From the NCBI GenBank assembly GCA_030609965.1, contig JAUWSQ010000025.1, positions 1 to 36,708 on the forward strand: DNA of 36,708 bases, given 5' to 3'. The position numbers and the translations under genes were made by a program. Each line of letters starts with the position of its first letter. The first letter of the stretch is position 1. Shown here piece by piece: positions 26,538 through 35,410 of this stretch. The DNA is from Candidatus Fermentibacterota bacterium. GTDB taxonomy: Bacteria > Fermentibacterota > Fermentibacteria > Fermentibacterales > JCC-6. The notes below the pieces were generated by a model. That model was not told the origin of the DNA. It did not search any database and saw nothing but the letters and a program-made list of their open reading frames with translations.

Positions 26538-28850
26538 TTACCTGATCACCACGAAACGTTGAGTATCGGAGAAACCTCCGGATTGCATCCTGACGAAATA
26601 GATTCCAGAACAAAGATTTTCAACAGGTATCTCATGAATGCCGCTTTCAAAGGTTTCAGATGCCGGAGTAGAAACAAGGCGTCCTGCGATATCGAATACT
26701 CCAAGTTCAACATGCGCAGTCTCAGAAAGCGAGAAACTCACAATAACAGGCGTGGATGAAGGGTTAGGGGATATCCTGATCAATGCAACAACACCTTCCT
26801 CTTGTGTCCCGGGAGAATTCACGGCAATGAAGCCGGAATAGGGATCGAAGTCATGAGCCCAGACAGTTATGTTAATATCGTCTGGAGTCTGTGGATAGAC
26901 CCACAGAGATACTTGTCCTGCCGCATCGGTATACCCGACTTCATAAACTTCACCGGTCTGCCAGGGACCTTTCTGAAGGCATACTCTTGCATTCTCAACG
27001 GACAATCCCGATGATGAAGTTACATGGACAGGTAGCAGGCAGGTTCCCTCGATGCTTGAAGGATGGTCCACGATCAGAGAGCCTCCTGGTATCAGCCACA
27101 TCGGCAATTCAGGGTCCCCGAAGAGGTTGTTTCCCTGTATAATAGAGCTTGCAAAACCTGGCGCTGGGGGGGATATGTTATCGAGCGCAAGACCGTGGGC
27201 AATTCCGAGTTCGTAAAATCCATCGATCATATAGGCATTATAGAACCCTTCACATATGGGGAAGCTGACTATGGCAAAGACAGACCGTGCGTTCATGATG
27301 GCAAACCCTCCGCCTTCAGGGGAATTCAGCCAGGCATCTGCACAGGATGTCAGAGAATCAAAGGCGCCTAATTCACAAGCAATGGAATTCCAGATAGCGA
27401 CGTTTCCCGTGTTTGTAATGTTCTGCAGCTCCATGATGTCGTCCACCGTGAACAGATCACCATATGCAGTGTACATGCAATCGAAAACACCATGGTTGGC
27501 GTGAAATATCTGATGAGGGCCATTATTAATCATGGCGATGGTTATTTCGGTCGAGTTGTTCCCCCATGACTCGTAGCATTTCTCCTCTATCCACTGATAA
27601 GGAACCATAGTAGAGATCTGCTCTGCATATACACTTCCCGGACCAGTACCCGGCTGCAGGAAGCCCGTTGTATAACCAAATCGCATTTCCCGGGATTCAG
27701 CGTTCAGCATGTTGGTGACTGCGCTCTCCTGAACGTGTTCATAGATCAGAACCTTATCCACGAAGAGTTCCGCCTCCTCATAACTGTTCACGGACGCCCG
27801 CCCGACCCATAGATCGGGATGCCAATCAACGTTGTCATCCGGTTCTCCCCAGCGGCCGTTGCCATTACTGTCCCACATGTCAAATCCAGGTTGAGTATCA
27901 TTGTTATCAGCGAAGTACAGATCTGATGGAAGAGGGGACCAGGAGTTGGTAGTAGGATATGTGAACCTTGCCTCGAATACGTCATTGTCTCCACAGAGAA
28001 GCACGAAGTCGACGCCCTCACTAATGCATTCTGTCAGGAAGGCACGCACGCTCTGCTGAAGATCGACACCAGGGTAGTTGCTCAAAACCCAATCCGTAGT
28101 GAAGATCGAAGTCGGAATTCCTTTGGCGGTTTTCCAGTCAGCAAGTTCCTGCATCGGAGCCTCGTATTCGGGAGCCGTGATCACAATGTACTGCCCGTAT
28201 TCCAGTTGCTTCGGGTCAACGATAGCAGCACCGGAGTTAGCTACATCTCCGGGGTTGAGTACGAATGAATGAAGAATCTCCCGGGCTCTGTTTTCACTCC
28301 ACTGAGTTCTAGCACGAATTACGGGCTGAACGGAAGCTTCCTCGTATTCGACAATGACTTCTGCCATGCGTAGAACTCGCAGTTCTCCGGTATATGGATT
28401 CCACTGGATGGGTCTGATCCAGGCGCTCGCCAGAGGTATCCCCCAGAGAACCCCGGATTGCCATAGTTCAAGCAGGTTCGCCGGGTAGAAAGAGGAAGAT
28501 GAATAAATATGCTCATCCGGCCGGGCAGAAGCTGGTTCAGCGTCGATAGAACAGAGGACAGGGATTACCGGGACAATCGTGTACGTAGATGGAAGAGTAT
28601 CGAAAACACAATTGGTAATAATTACACTATCAGCCCTGCACCCCGCGGGAAGGGCTATCCTCAGAAGCATGTGAGGGAGATCTGGCTCACCTTCGATGCC
28701 CAGGCAGGGATAGCCGGGAAGGACAACTCGATGATACGCGCCATCACAAATTACCTGCAGTTCGTCATAATCTGGCTGTATTGTATATGATAGGGTCTCA
28801 GACAGACCAATACCAATCAGCAAGATCAGTATATATATTGTAAGTCTCAT
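26538..28850 (-). CDS. Gingipain-like C25 cysteine peptidase with type IX secretion-like C-terminal domain
   Basis: The 770-residue exported peptidase has a signal peptide (about 1-18) and a propeptide-like domain (about 20-210). The C25 catalytic domain (about 215-590) contains FHANHGVFD with His453 and WNSIACELGAFD with Cys492, the caspase-like dyad, and the C25 marker FGDPELPMW. An Ig-like segment follows (about 590-680). The last about 80 residues (ISPNPSSTPV, FDIAGRLV, SGIYFVRMQSG) match T9SS type A sorting domains. The family degrades extracellular protein; Lys/Arg specificity cannot be assigned. A weak promoter lies upstream. It is the last gene of the - strand run. Confidence 0.87.
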   Translation of the reverse strand: MRLTIYILILLIGIGLSETLSYTIQPDYDELQVICDGAYHRVVLPGYPCLGIEGEPDLPHMLLRIALPAGCRADSVIITNCVFDTLPSTYTIVPVIPVLCSIDAEPASARPDEHIYSSSSFYPANLLELWQSGVLWGIPLASAWIRPIQWNPYTGELRVLRMAEVIVEYEEASVQPVIRARTQWSENRAREILHSFVLNPGDVANSGAAIVDPKQLEYGQYIVITAPEYEAPMQELADWKTAKGIPTSIFTTDWVLSNYPGVDLQQSVRAFLTECISEGVDFVLLCGDNDVFEARFTYPTTNSWSPLPSDLYFADNNDTQPGFDMWDSNGNGRWGEPDDNVDWHPDLWVGRASVNSYEEAELFVDKVLIYEHVQESAVTNMLNAESREMRFGYTTGFLQPGTGPGSVYAEQISTMVPYQWIEEKCYESWGNNSTEITIAMINNGPHQIFHANHGVFDCMYTAYGDLFTVDDIMELQNITNTGNVAIWNSIACELGAFDSLTSCADAWLNSPEGGGFAIMNARSVFAIVSFPICEGFYNAYMIDGFYELGIAHGLALDNISPPAPGFASSIIQGNNLFGDPELPMWLIPGGSLIVDHPSSIEGTCLLPVHVTSSSGLSVENARVCLQKGPWQTGEVYEVGYTDAAGQVSLWVYPQTPDDINITVWAHDFDPYSGFIAVNSPGTQEEGVVALIRISPNPSSTPVIVSFSLSETAHVELGVFDIAGRLVSTPASETFESGIHEIPVENLCSGIYFVRMQSGGFSDTQRFVVIR

Positions 28851-28867
28851 ATCACAACCTCTATCAA

Positions 28868-28896
28868 AATAGACCTTGTCAGGTAGATCCGGTCAA
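28868..28896 (-). promoter_or_regulatory. Possible promoter for the C25 peptidase gene
   Basis: On the - strand, TTGACC (28896-28891) and TCTATT (28873-28868) are 17 bases apart in the 65-base gap upstream of the C25 peptidase. The -10 box is a weak match to TATAAT. An AGAGG ribosome site precedes the ATG. Confidence 0.3.
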
Positions 28897-28915
28897 GGCA
28901 GGTAGCTGTATCAGA

Positions 28916-29950
28916 TCACATTGTCAGGAAGTAGCACTCCACGCCTGTTTCGGCTTCGAGCACTGTTCTGAGTTCTTCCCTTTCTCCGGGCCCTTTGCAG
29001 ATGAACTGAGCGGTGCCGTCTCCCTGTGAGCCAACACCCTTCCCTCCCCAGGCAAGGCTCTTTGCGATCCTGCTCGCCAGTATTTCGTGAAGTCCCGGAG
29101 ACATGAGCTCCGAGGGACAGGCTGGTGCAATCATTTCGTCGAAGATCCTCTGAGCCTCTATCATGAGTCGTCCCAGGTCCTTTGCATCCCCTCTTTCAAT
29201 GGCATCAGATGCTTCTGCAGTTATCCTGTGATTGTAGCTGCCCAGAGCTCTTCTGATTTGCATGTTTCCGCTTGTGAATGCTAAGTTCAGCTCATCAAGA
29301 ATCCTGCGGGTGTTCTTTCTGCCCTGCAGATCCACGATTAGAATGTGCAGCGGGCTTCCCGGCAGCAGGGGGCTGGCGGTCATCTCATCTCCATCGAAGG
29401 TAAGCAGAACAGGGTCAACTCCATAGGCACAGGCCTGATCCATCCTGCCGCAGTGAGAACCGGTAAGAAGTTCTCCCCGGTAGGCCAGCTCCATTTCTTC
29501 TTCGACCGAAAGATTGAGAGTATGAAGCTTGTTGAATGCCCTGGCGGTGAGAACGCATACGGCTGCCGATGATGAAAGTCCTTTCTTCATAGGCAGAGTT
29601 CTTCTTAAGATACTCAGTCGAAGCCCGAGGTTCGGATGCTTCTCCAGAATGACAGCTGCCGTACCTGCCGCATACGAATCAAATACTGCGGATTCCGCCA
29701 CCTCCCTGAGAAGCTCAGGCTCCGAAGAGTACGAATTCATGGAGGACTGAGAACCATCCGGAAGGATCTGGGAGATGTGAAATCCCGTTGATGCAGGATC
29801 AGCGGTTCCATAAATACCCTGATCCGTTCCGGCTACGATACACCGCCCTGTTTCTACGGAGGAATCGGTTTTTCTGTATTCACCGGCCCAGTCTGAATGT
29901 TCTCCGAAGAGGCAAAGCCTGCCTGGGACGAAGAGGTTAAACTTTTTCAA
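28916..29950 (-). CDS. GHMP-family sugar kinase, galactokinase-like
   Basis: The 344-residue kinase has the N-terminal galactokinase-type motif PGRLCLFGEHSDW (9-21), the ATP-binding motif PMKKGLSSSAA (120-130) and a C-terminal GGKGVGSQGDGTAQF-like motif (about 307-321). The Asp-Gln-Ala of CGRMDQACAYG (about 168-178) probably lies near the sugar site. It phosphorylates a small molecule, most likely a sugar at C1; the identity is unknown. The start is TTG 29950, inside the end of the oxidoreductase gene, with GGGAG upstream. The 14-base overlap implies co-expression with the AOR-family enzyme. Confidence 0.8.
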   Translation of the reverse strand: MKKFNLFVPGRLCLFGEHSDWAGEYRKTDSSVETGRCIVAGTDQGIYGTADPASTGFHISQILPDGSQSSMNSYSSEPELLREVAESAVFDSYAAGTAAVILEKHPNLGLRLSILRRTLPMKKGLSSSAAVCVLTARAFNKLHTLNLSVEEEMELAYRGELLTGSHCGRMDQACAYGVDPVLLTFDGDEMTASPLLPGSPLHILIVDLQGRKNTRRILDELNLAFTSGNMQIRRALGSYNHRITAEASDAIERGDAKDLGRLMIEAQRIFDEMIAPACPSELMSPGLHEILASRIAKSLAWGGKGVGSQGDGTAQFICKGPGEREELRTVLEAETGVECYFLTM

Positions 29951-31913
29951 CTATTTTGTCTCCCAGCTGCTTCGCTTCCTCTGCAAGGTCAAACTTTTTC
30001 ATAGTTTCCAGAGTTGGTCTTCCCATTTTCCTGTCCCAGCCTCTGAGGTCATAATACTCGTCCATCACCTTTCTGAATTTGTCTCCATCCATGCCCACTG
30101 CGCTGTCTGCCCGTGGGTTTGTCTGCTGTTCGGTCCGCTCAAAGTAAGGGATCACCGCTTCATCATCAATTCTTGATCTGTTGAAATTTCTTACCAGCAG
30201 TGCGCGTTCAAGCTGAATCACTCTTTCTGAAGCATGGTTCAATTCACTGTCGGTCCATTGAATACCGGTCAGGGAGGTGAACATGTGCCGCTCGAACGAG
30301 GGGCCGTCCATGTCCCCTGCCCTTGCGAAATTGTCTTCAGTTTTTCGTGAGTAGATCCTTGGGAAGACCTGGTCACCAACTGTGAGGGAATCTTTCATCA
30401 CGGATCTCTGACCGTGCCAGTAAGCGGGATATGCCTTACCCTCATATCCGCTTTCAGGATCGGCACAGGTTTCCGTTCCGTACACCCTCGATGAGACTTC
30501 TTTTATCCTGTCCCACGAAAGGCCGTGCTCGGGAGAACATATCCTGCTCCATCCCATAATATTCTGTCCGTAACCGTGTGCGCTTGAGATCGGGTCCCGG
30601 GTATCCACCGCCCATTGCAGCGCGCTTACAATCCAGTAGGGGAAGAAAACGTAATTTATTCTGTCTCCGTGGCCGTCCCAGTGCCCCGCATACCCCCAGG
30701 CAGGGAAGAGCTGTTTCAACCTTTCTCCGCCTATACCAAGGATTTCACTGGCCCTGACCGTACCTTCCGATAATGCGGAACGGAATTCTCCTTCCCTTCT
30801 CGATATCCCTCGCAGAAGGAAAGACCAGAAACCGGGAGAGTCCAGATCAATCTTCATTCCATCGATTTTATTAATCACCCCGTCGTTCCTGAGGTACCGG
30901 AGCCACGGGACAAGGCCTACGAGGATTTCCCAGTGATTGAGCCCTTCATCGTTGGCTATCTGGCCTATCTCAAAACCCGCCTCAAAACCAAGTTTCCAGT
31001 CATAGAAACTTCCCTCGATCCCCGGAAACAGGCCGGCAATGCAATCAACCTGTCCTGAAAGCTTTTTCCCCTTTTGCAGAACCGCTGGGACAGTTGTATA
31101 GAACCGGGCGTCATAGCATCTGACAGCACAGCCCTGGGTGCAGGCCTGGTAACGTTGCCCGTACTTCTTCACCTTATTGCTGTCCAGTTCCGGTTCGTGC
31201 GGCCATCCGTGGGATGCGTGGGCTTCATTCCTTACAAGCCTGCAAACCTCCAGGAATTTATCAGGTTCCGCCACCGGCAGAGGCAGGGTTCCGTGCACAG
31301 CTATTGCCTTTAGATTCTTCGAGCCCATCACCGCTCCGTAACCTCCCTGCCCGGAGGCGCTTTCCGTTTCGGTGGCCGCGATTGCTATCCGGACCCTGTT
31401 CTCTCCGGCCGGGCCTATCGCGAATACCCTCCAGTCTCTCCCGCAGCGTTCCATTATCATATTCTGAGCGGAGTAGATACCCATTCCCCAGAGTTTTCCA
31501 GCGTCTTCAATGGTGCAGCTTCTGTTCTCTATCTTCAGAAAAACCGGGTTGGAAGCTCTTCCGGTTATGACAATACCATCAAAGCCGGCGTGTTTCAGCT
31601 CGGGACCCCAATGCCCGCCGAAGGAGGATCTGGAATACCACTCCTGCGGATATCCCGCGGATGAGATGCCGCAGACGGTTGTCCTTCCTGAACAGGGTGC
31701 CGCGGTTCCTGTGAGGGGGCCGGTCAGTATCATCAGTGGGCTTCCCGGATCAAAGGCACCGGTACCCGGAGGAATCTCATCCCATGCTATCCTTGCCGCC
31801 ATGGCCCTCCCGCCATACCAGTCCGGAAGGTAATCCTGAGTATCCTGCTGTTCGATTACTCCGGTGCTGAGATTAACCCTGAGCAGTTTTCCAGCGTAGC
31901 CACCGTACGTCAT
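29937..31913 (-). CDS. Aldehyde ferredoxin oxidoreductase family tungsten/molybdenum protein
   Basis: The 658-residue protein has all AOR-family regions. The N-terminal domain with GGRAMAARI (34-42) and LTGPLTGTAAPCSGR (about 63-77) binds the tungsto- or molybdo-bispyranopterin. The [4Fe-4S] region is CX3CX3C (Cys258, Cys262, Cys266). At the usual fourth cysteine position (the DxxGLC motif of Pyrococcus AOR) the sequence is DSLTVG, with Gly513. Family enzymes oxidise aldehydes to carboxylates using ferredoxin; some, such as BamB, act on aromatic acyl-CoA. Its substrate is unknown. The partner ferredoxin gene overlaps the 5' end. Confidence 0.85.
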   Translation of the reverse strand: MTYGGYAGKLLRVNLSTGVIEQQDTQDYLPDWYGGRAMAARIAWDEIPPGTGAFDPGSPLMILTGPLTGTAAPCSGRTTVCGISSAGYPQEWYSRSSFGGHWGPELKHAGFDGIVITGRASNPVFLKIENRSCTIEDAGKLWGMGIYSAQNMIMERCGRDWRVFAIGPAGENRVRIAIAATETESASGQGGYGAVMGSKNLKAIAVHGTLPLPVAEPDKFLEVCRLVRNEAHASHGWPHEPELDSNKVKKYGQRYQACTQGCAVRCYDARFYTTVPAVLQKGKKLSGQVDCIAGLFPGIEGSFYDWKLGFEAGFEIGQIANDEGLNHWEILVGLVPWLRYLRNDGVINKIDGMKIDLDSPGFWSFLLRGISRREGEFRSALSEGTVRASEILGIGGERLKQLFPAWGYAGHWDGHGDRINYVFFPYWIVSALQWAVDTRDPISSAHGYGQNIMGWSRICSPEHGLSWDRIKEVSSRVYGTETCADPESGYEGKAYPAYWHGQRSVMKDSLTVGDQVFPRIYSRKTEDNFARAGDMDGPSFERHMFTSLTGIQWTDSELNHASERVIQLERALLVRNFNRSRIDDEAVIPYFERTEQQTNPRADSAVGMDGDKFRKVMDEYYDLRGWDRKMGRPTLETMKKFDLAEEAKQLGDKIVEKV

Positions 31914-32317
31914 GTTTTATCTTCCGCAGGAATAATGGCATCGAAACAGCAGGCTTCGCAGCAGGCAGGTGTTCCCCCGCAGAGGTCGCATTTCAAAGGT
32001 GCGCTAGCGTACCAGAACATGGCTCCGTACGGACATGCATCCGCACATATGCCGCACTTTGTGCACAGATCGTAATTGATCGTCCAGGCTCCGCTTTGCA
32101 TATCTTTGTTTATTGCCCCTTCGGGACAGGTACTTCGGCATTCCGGGTTCTCGCACTGCCTGCAGAAAACATGGGTGTGCTTTCCCGAGAAAAGCTCCAG
32201 ATTCACCCTGATTACCGATGCAGACCTGTCATGATTACCGGATTGGATAAGAGAGCAGACGACCACGCAGTTCATGCAGCCGGTGCAGAGATCGGATATT
32301 ACAGTGAATCCTGCCAT
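31910..32317 (-). CDS. Polyferredoxin-like electron transfer subunit of the AOR-family enzyme
   Basis: The 135-residue protein has four cysteine groups: LCTGCMNCVVVC, FCRQCENPECRSTC, LCTKCGICADACP and KCDLCGGTPACCEACC. They could bind up to four [4Fe-4S] clusters, as in HycB/AorB-type subunits. It has no signal peptide. Its stop overlaps the AOR-family start by 4 bases, a standard arrangement, so it is probably the electron acceptor for that enzyme. The divergent neighbour is the YgjP-like gene. Confidence 0.88.
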   Translation of the reverse strand: MAGFTVISDLCTGCMNCVVVCSLIQSGNHDRSASVIRVNLELFSGKHTHVFCRQCENPECRSTCPEGAINKDMQSGAWTINYDLCTKCGICADACPYGAMFWYASAPLKCDLCGGTPACCEACCFDAIIPAEDKT

Positions 32318-32433
32318 TACTATCCTTCAGTTAGTTGAAGGGGCACAATGTCCCCGCACTTTGAGCATGTCAAGCTGACTGGATGTATCATCTATGCTGT
32401 GCTATTATGTTCGCTTCGAGATTTTGGAGGATT

Positions 32434-33123
32434 ATGATTCGGGGAATAGCGTATCAGCTCAGGTACAGCAGACGGGCAAAAAGATTGAGTCTTCAGGTCG
32501 TGCCGGGAGAGGTGAGGGTTACATCACCGCCGGGAGTGAGTATATCCATTATCGATGAGTTCGTACGCAGCCGCACCCGATGGCTGACCGAGAAGCTTGC
32601 ATATTTTGAATCGGTTGTTCCTCCTTCCATCCCGTTTGAATTCACCGATGGTTCTGAAGTGTCTATCCTCGGGAGAAAAGCAGTTCTTCAACTGTCTGAG
32701 AATACTTCAGAGGTTGAAAACCTTATCGAACGCAATGGTATTCTATATGCATATCTGCCTGGCGGATCAGATCTGACCCTGGCCGTGAAAAAGTGGCTTG
32801 ATGACATGCTTCTCAGTCATGTAAAGGGAATTATCGGGAAGTATTCCCATCTCAGACTTATCCCCTCCGGAATCAGGCTCCGCACCGCTCGGACGCGCTG
32901 GGGAAGCTGCAGCCCGCGAGGAGCGATCATGATTAACCGGATGCTGGTTCACGCTCCACCTGGCGTGGTTGAGTATGTGGTGGTTCACGAACTGATTCAT
33001 CTGCGGTACAGAAACCATTCGAAAAAATTCTGGAAGACTGTTGAGAATGTTCTGGGTGATGTGAAACCGCAGAAGCAGTGGTTGAGACTTCAGGGAGCCT
33101 ATCTGCTCCATAGGACCCGCTAA
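32434..33123 (+). CDS. YgjP-like (DUF45) zinc metallopeptidase family protein
   Basis: The 229-residue protein contains RTRWGSCS (about 153-160) and the zinc site HELIHLRYRNHSKKFW, with His185, Glu186, His189 and His195. This is the YgjP/DUF45 family, sometimes encoded with type I restriction systems, although none is present here. ATG 32434 is chosen because TTGGAGG lies 5 bases upstream; the longer frame from 32383 lacks a ribosome site. No signal peptide is seen, so it is probably cytoplasmic. Substrate unknown. Confidence 0.83.
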   Translation: MIRGIAYQLRYSRRAKRLSLQVVPGEVRVTSPPGVSISIIDEFVRSRTRWLTEKLAYFESVVPPSIPFEFTDGSEVSILGRKAVLQLSENTSEVENLIERNGILYAYLPGGSDLTLAVKKWLDDMLLSHVKGIIGKYSHLRLIPSGIRLRTARTRWGSCSPRGAIMINRMLVHAPPGVVEYVVVHELIHLRYRNHSKKFWKTVENVLGDVKPQKQWLRLQGAYLLHRTR

Positions 33124-33195
33124 ACACAAGCGGAAGCAAATCTTGACCGGTTCCATGATTTCATGCATTGTATAATTATGGAGGTGAATAGAATT

Positions 33196-34206
33196 ATGAA
33201 AGCACTTATTGTCATACTCTTCATTATCAGCTTTGCGTACAGTCATTCGATACTTACTACCTTCGATGTTCCTTACGGCTACATTACCGGCCTGGCTACA
33301 GACGATCACCTGGTCTGGGCAATAGACTCCATTACCTGCTCTATTTACGGGTTCGATGGATGGGCCGGTACAATGGAAAAGAGTTTCCCTGTTATCGGAA
33401 CAGATTCACCGGTAGGCCTGGCTTACATCGACAGCCTGCTCTACTTTGCCGAAAGCGGTACTGCTATCATGTATGCTATGGATACGAACGGCGGTTACAT
33501 AGACAGTTGGGACCTTTCGAGCCTGGGAGTTCAGAGCATCACCGGTCTGGGATGGGAGCATGCAGATGACAGATATGATACAGGGATTCTAATTGGAGAC
33601 ATCGGCTCCCATATCATTTGGAAGGTGTATCCTTTCGGTTCATTCACTCAGGCCGATACTCTGATCGTATTGCCTGACACGCTCGTCTTCCATGATATCT
33701 CAGGAGGAGCTTACTTCGCTTATGGTGGGTGCTGGATCGCATGTGAATCATCAAATCCGTATGACAGGATGCAGTACTGGACTGAGTCGGGTTTTTCTAA
33801 TACCGCCTGGTACGGTTTTCCGTCTACATGCGGGGTCGCCCAGTACATGCCCTACTACTGGGATCACATCTGGGTAAGTGTTCCCTCTGAACTGAAGGTT
33901 TACCTTGACTGGTACGGTATGGGAGTGGAGGATGATACCACTGCCATGATCGATACTGGCCTTCAATGTTCAGAGAATCCCTTCAGTAACTGTGTGGTTA
34001 TTACACTTGCGGATTCCCCCGACAATGCGACCATCAGGATAATGGACATTACCGGAAGAACTATCCTTGAAACACCCTTCTACGGCAGCTTCAGCTGGAT
34101 CGGCGAGTCTGCAGATGGAATCTATCTTTCTGCAGGATGTTACTTTGCTTCTGTGATCCTGGAAAATGGTGAGGTCGACTCGATCAGGCTTGTACTGCTT
34201 CGTTAG
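33196..34206 (+). CDS. Secreted protein with T9SS-like C-terminal domain, function unknown
   Basis: The 336-residue product has a signal peptide (about 1-18). The middle part (about 25-240) has repeated strand segments such as VTGLATDDHLVWAID-like GLATDDHLVWAID and DSPVGLAYIDSLLYF, suggestive of a beta-propeller. The last about 80 residues (FSNCVVITL, RIMDITGRTIL, GIYLSAGCYFASVIL) resemble a type IX sorting domain. ATG 33196 has GGAGGTGA 8 bases upstream. A TATAAT at 33171-33176 is a possible -10 box, but it would leave almost no leader. No enzyme motif was recognised. Confidence 0.7.
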   Translation: MKALIVILFIISFAYSHSILTTFDVPYGYITGLATDDHLVWAIDSITCSIYGFDGWAGTMEKSFPVIGTDSPVGLAYIDSLLYFAESGTAIMYAMDTNGGYIDSWDLSSLGVQSITGLGWEHADDRYDTGILIGDIGSHIIWKVYPFGSFTQADTLIVLPDTLVFHDISGGAYFAYGGCWIACESSNPYDRMQYWTESGFSNTAWYGFPSTCGVAQYMPYYWDHIWVSVPSELKVYLDWYGMGVEDDTTAMIDTGLQCSENPFSNCVVITLADSPDNATIRIMDITGRTILETPFYGSFSWIGESADGIYLSAGCYFASVILENGEVDSIRLVLLR

Positions 34207-34252
34207 AATCATTCCTGTTCAACATCACCCATCGGAAGAAATTTACGCCGGT

Positions 34253-34339
34253 AGTATATTCCCGTCTGAAGTGAAAGGGTGTGGAATATGGCGGAAGAGA
34301 AGAAATTGCTGGTTTCCCTCGACAGGATCTAGGAGGGGA
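34253..34339 (+). repeat. 87-bp direct repeat, copy A
   Basis: This copy matches 35324-35410 at 84 of 87 positions without gaps. It holds a ribosome site, the first 14 codons of the DUF3006 gene and an AGGAGGGG that now serves the hydrolase. One of the three differences changes GAG (Glu) to TAG. Confidence 0.92.
34288..34332 (+). other. 14-codon truncated duplicate of the DUF3006 gene start
   Basis: ATG at 34288 opens MAEEKKLLVSLDRI, then TAG at 34330. It is the same as the first 14 residues of the DUF3006 gene at 35359, where the next codon is GAG. The ribosome site of the original (GAAAGGGTG) is kept, so a short leader peptide could be made just before the hydrolase, 10 bases downstream. 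It is more likely a recombination leftover than a selected leader. Confidence 0.6.
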
Positions 34340-34342
34340 ATT

Positions 34343-35284
34343 ATGCGTGTAAATAATTCAATACTAATATCATTGATTCTTCCAGTGGTTCTTGTATCTG
34401 CCCAGGCGAGCTACGGAATGAGGCCTTTGGAGGGATACCCCGTTGTCCCTTCGGATTACGGTATTATTTACGATCCTGTAACCTTTGAGACTTCCGATGG
34501 CCTTTTGCTTCAGGGATGGTTCTTCCCGGAGCAGGATACCGTGGGGATTTCCAACCATCTTGTGGGAAAGCTGATTCCCGTTCCCGACAGTCTGAGACCG
34601 CCTTTGAGGCCTTACATGGCGGATGATATCCGGGCAGGGGCTACGATTGTTATCTGTCCCGGTGATGCAGGGAACATGAGCTTTACAATTCTGTACGCGT
34701 ACAACCTTTTCACAAAGGGGTTCAACGTCTTTACATTCGACTGGCGCGGATTCGGTGAGAGTGAAGAATGGCCCGTTGACCCGGATCTTCTGATATATGC
34801 GGAGTTTCTCGCTGATTATGAAGCGGCGCTGGATTATCTTGTTACCCGTCCCGAGACGGATCCGTCAAGGATCGGATTGCTGGGGTTTTCTACCGGGGCA
34901 TACATGTCATTCGCCATGGCGGACAGCAGGAACGACATTTCCGCCCTTGCCGCCAGGGCTACTATTACCTCCTTTGACGATCTTCTGCCCATTCTGGAGC
35001 AGCTTGATACCGGCAGAGCATGGCATGCGCCTGAGGATTTTCCAGACAGCCTGCTCCCGGTACATGCAGCTCCCGATATTTCCATTCCGGTTCTTATGGT
35101 GGTGGGGCAGGAGGATGAACGGACACCTCCCTGGATGTCGCGGAGAGTGTGCGATCTTCTTGCCGGACCAAGTGAACTGTGGATTGTAGAAGATGCCGGG
35201 CATGGAGGAAGATCAGCACCTGAAATGGTCGCCTATAGTCAATTCTTTGAAAGAATTACTGAATTCTTCGGACAACACCTTTAA
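34343..35284 (+). CDS. Exported alpha/beta hydrolase
   Basis: The 313-residue protein has a signal peptide (about 1-21). The alpha/beta-hydrolase core has nucleophile elbow GFSTG with Ser183, an acid in VGQEDERTPP (Asp258) and DAGHGG with His287, an oxyanion-type segment CPGDAGNMS (about 105-113) and FDWRGFGES (132-140). It should be an esterase or peptidase acting outside the cytoplasm; the substrate is unknown. AGGAGGGG lies 4 bases before ATG 34343. It sits between two copies of an 87-bp repeat, so it looks like an insertion ahead of the DUF3006-rsmI pair. Confidence 0.8.
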   Translation: MRVNNSILISLILPVVLVSAQASYGMRPLEGYPVVPSDYGIIYDPVTFETSDGLLLQGWFFPEQDTVGISNHLVGKLIPVPDSLRPPLRPYMADDIRAGATIVICPGDAGNMSFTILYAYNLFTKGFNVFTFDWRGFGESEEWPVDPDLLIYAEFLADYEAALDYLVTRPETDPSRIGLLGFSTGAYMSFAMADSRNDISALAARATITSFDDLLPILEQLDTGRAWHAPEDFPDSLLPVHAAPDISIPVLMVVGQEDERTPPWMSRRVCDLLAGPSELWIVEDAGHGGRSAPEMVAYSQFFERITEFFGQHL

Positions 35285-35323
35285 GCTTCCATGGTGGTGC
35301 AGACGATAGGAGATCTCTGAGTC

Positions 35324-35410
35324 AGTATATTCCAGTCTGAAGTGAAAGGGTGTGGAATATGGCGGAAGAAAAGAAATTGCTGGTTTCCCTCGACAGGATC
35401 GAGGAGGGGA
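35324..35410 (+). repeat. 87-bp direct repeat, copy B
   Basis: Partner of the copy at 34253-34339. This copy contains the intact ribosome site and the first 17 codons of the DUF3006 gene. The two copies are 1071 bases apart, start to start. Confidence 0.92.

Noticed and set aside
32383..32433. 17-codon N-terminal extension of the YgjP-like gene
   Set aside because: No ribosome site precedes ATG 32383, while TTGGAGG is correctly placed before ATG 32434.
33171..33176. TATAAT as promoter of the secreted protein gene at 33196
   Set aside because: The predicted transcript start would fall inside the Shine-Dalgarno sequence, and no -35 box is at proper spacing (TTGACC is 22 bases away).
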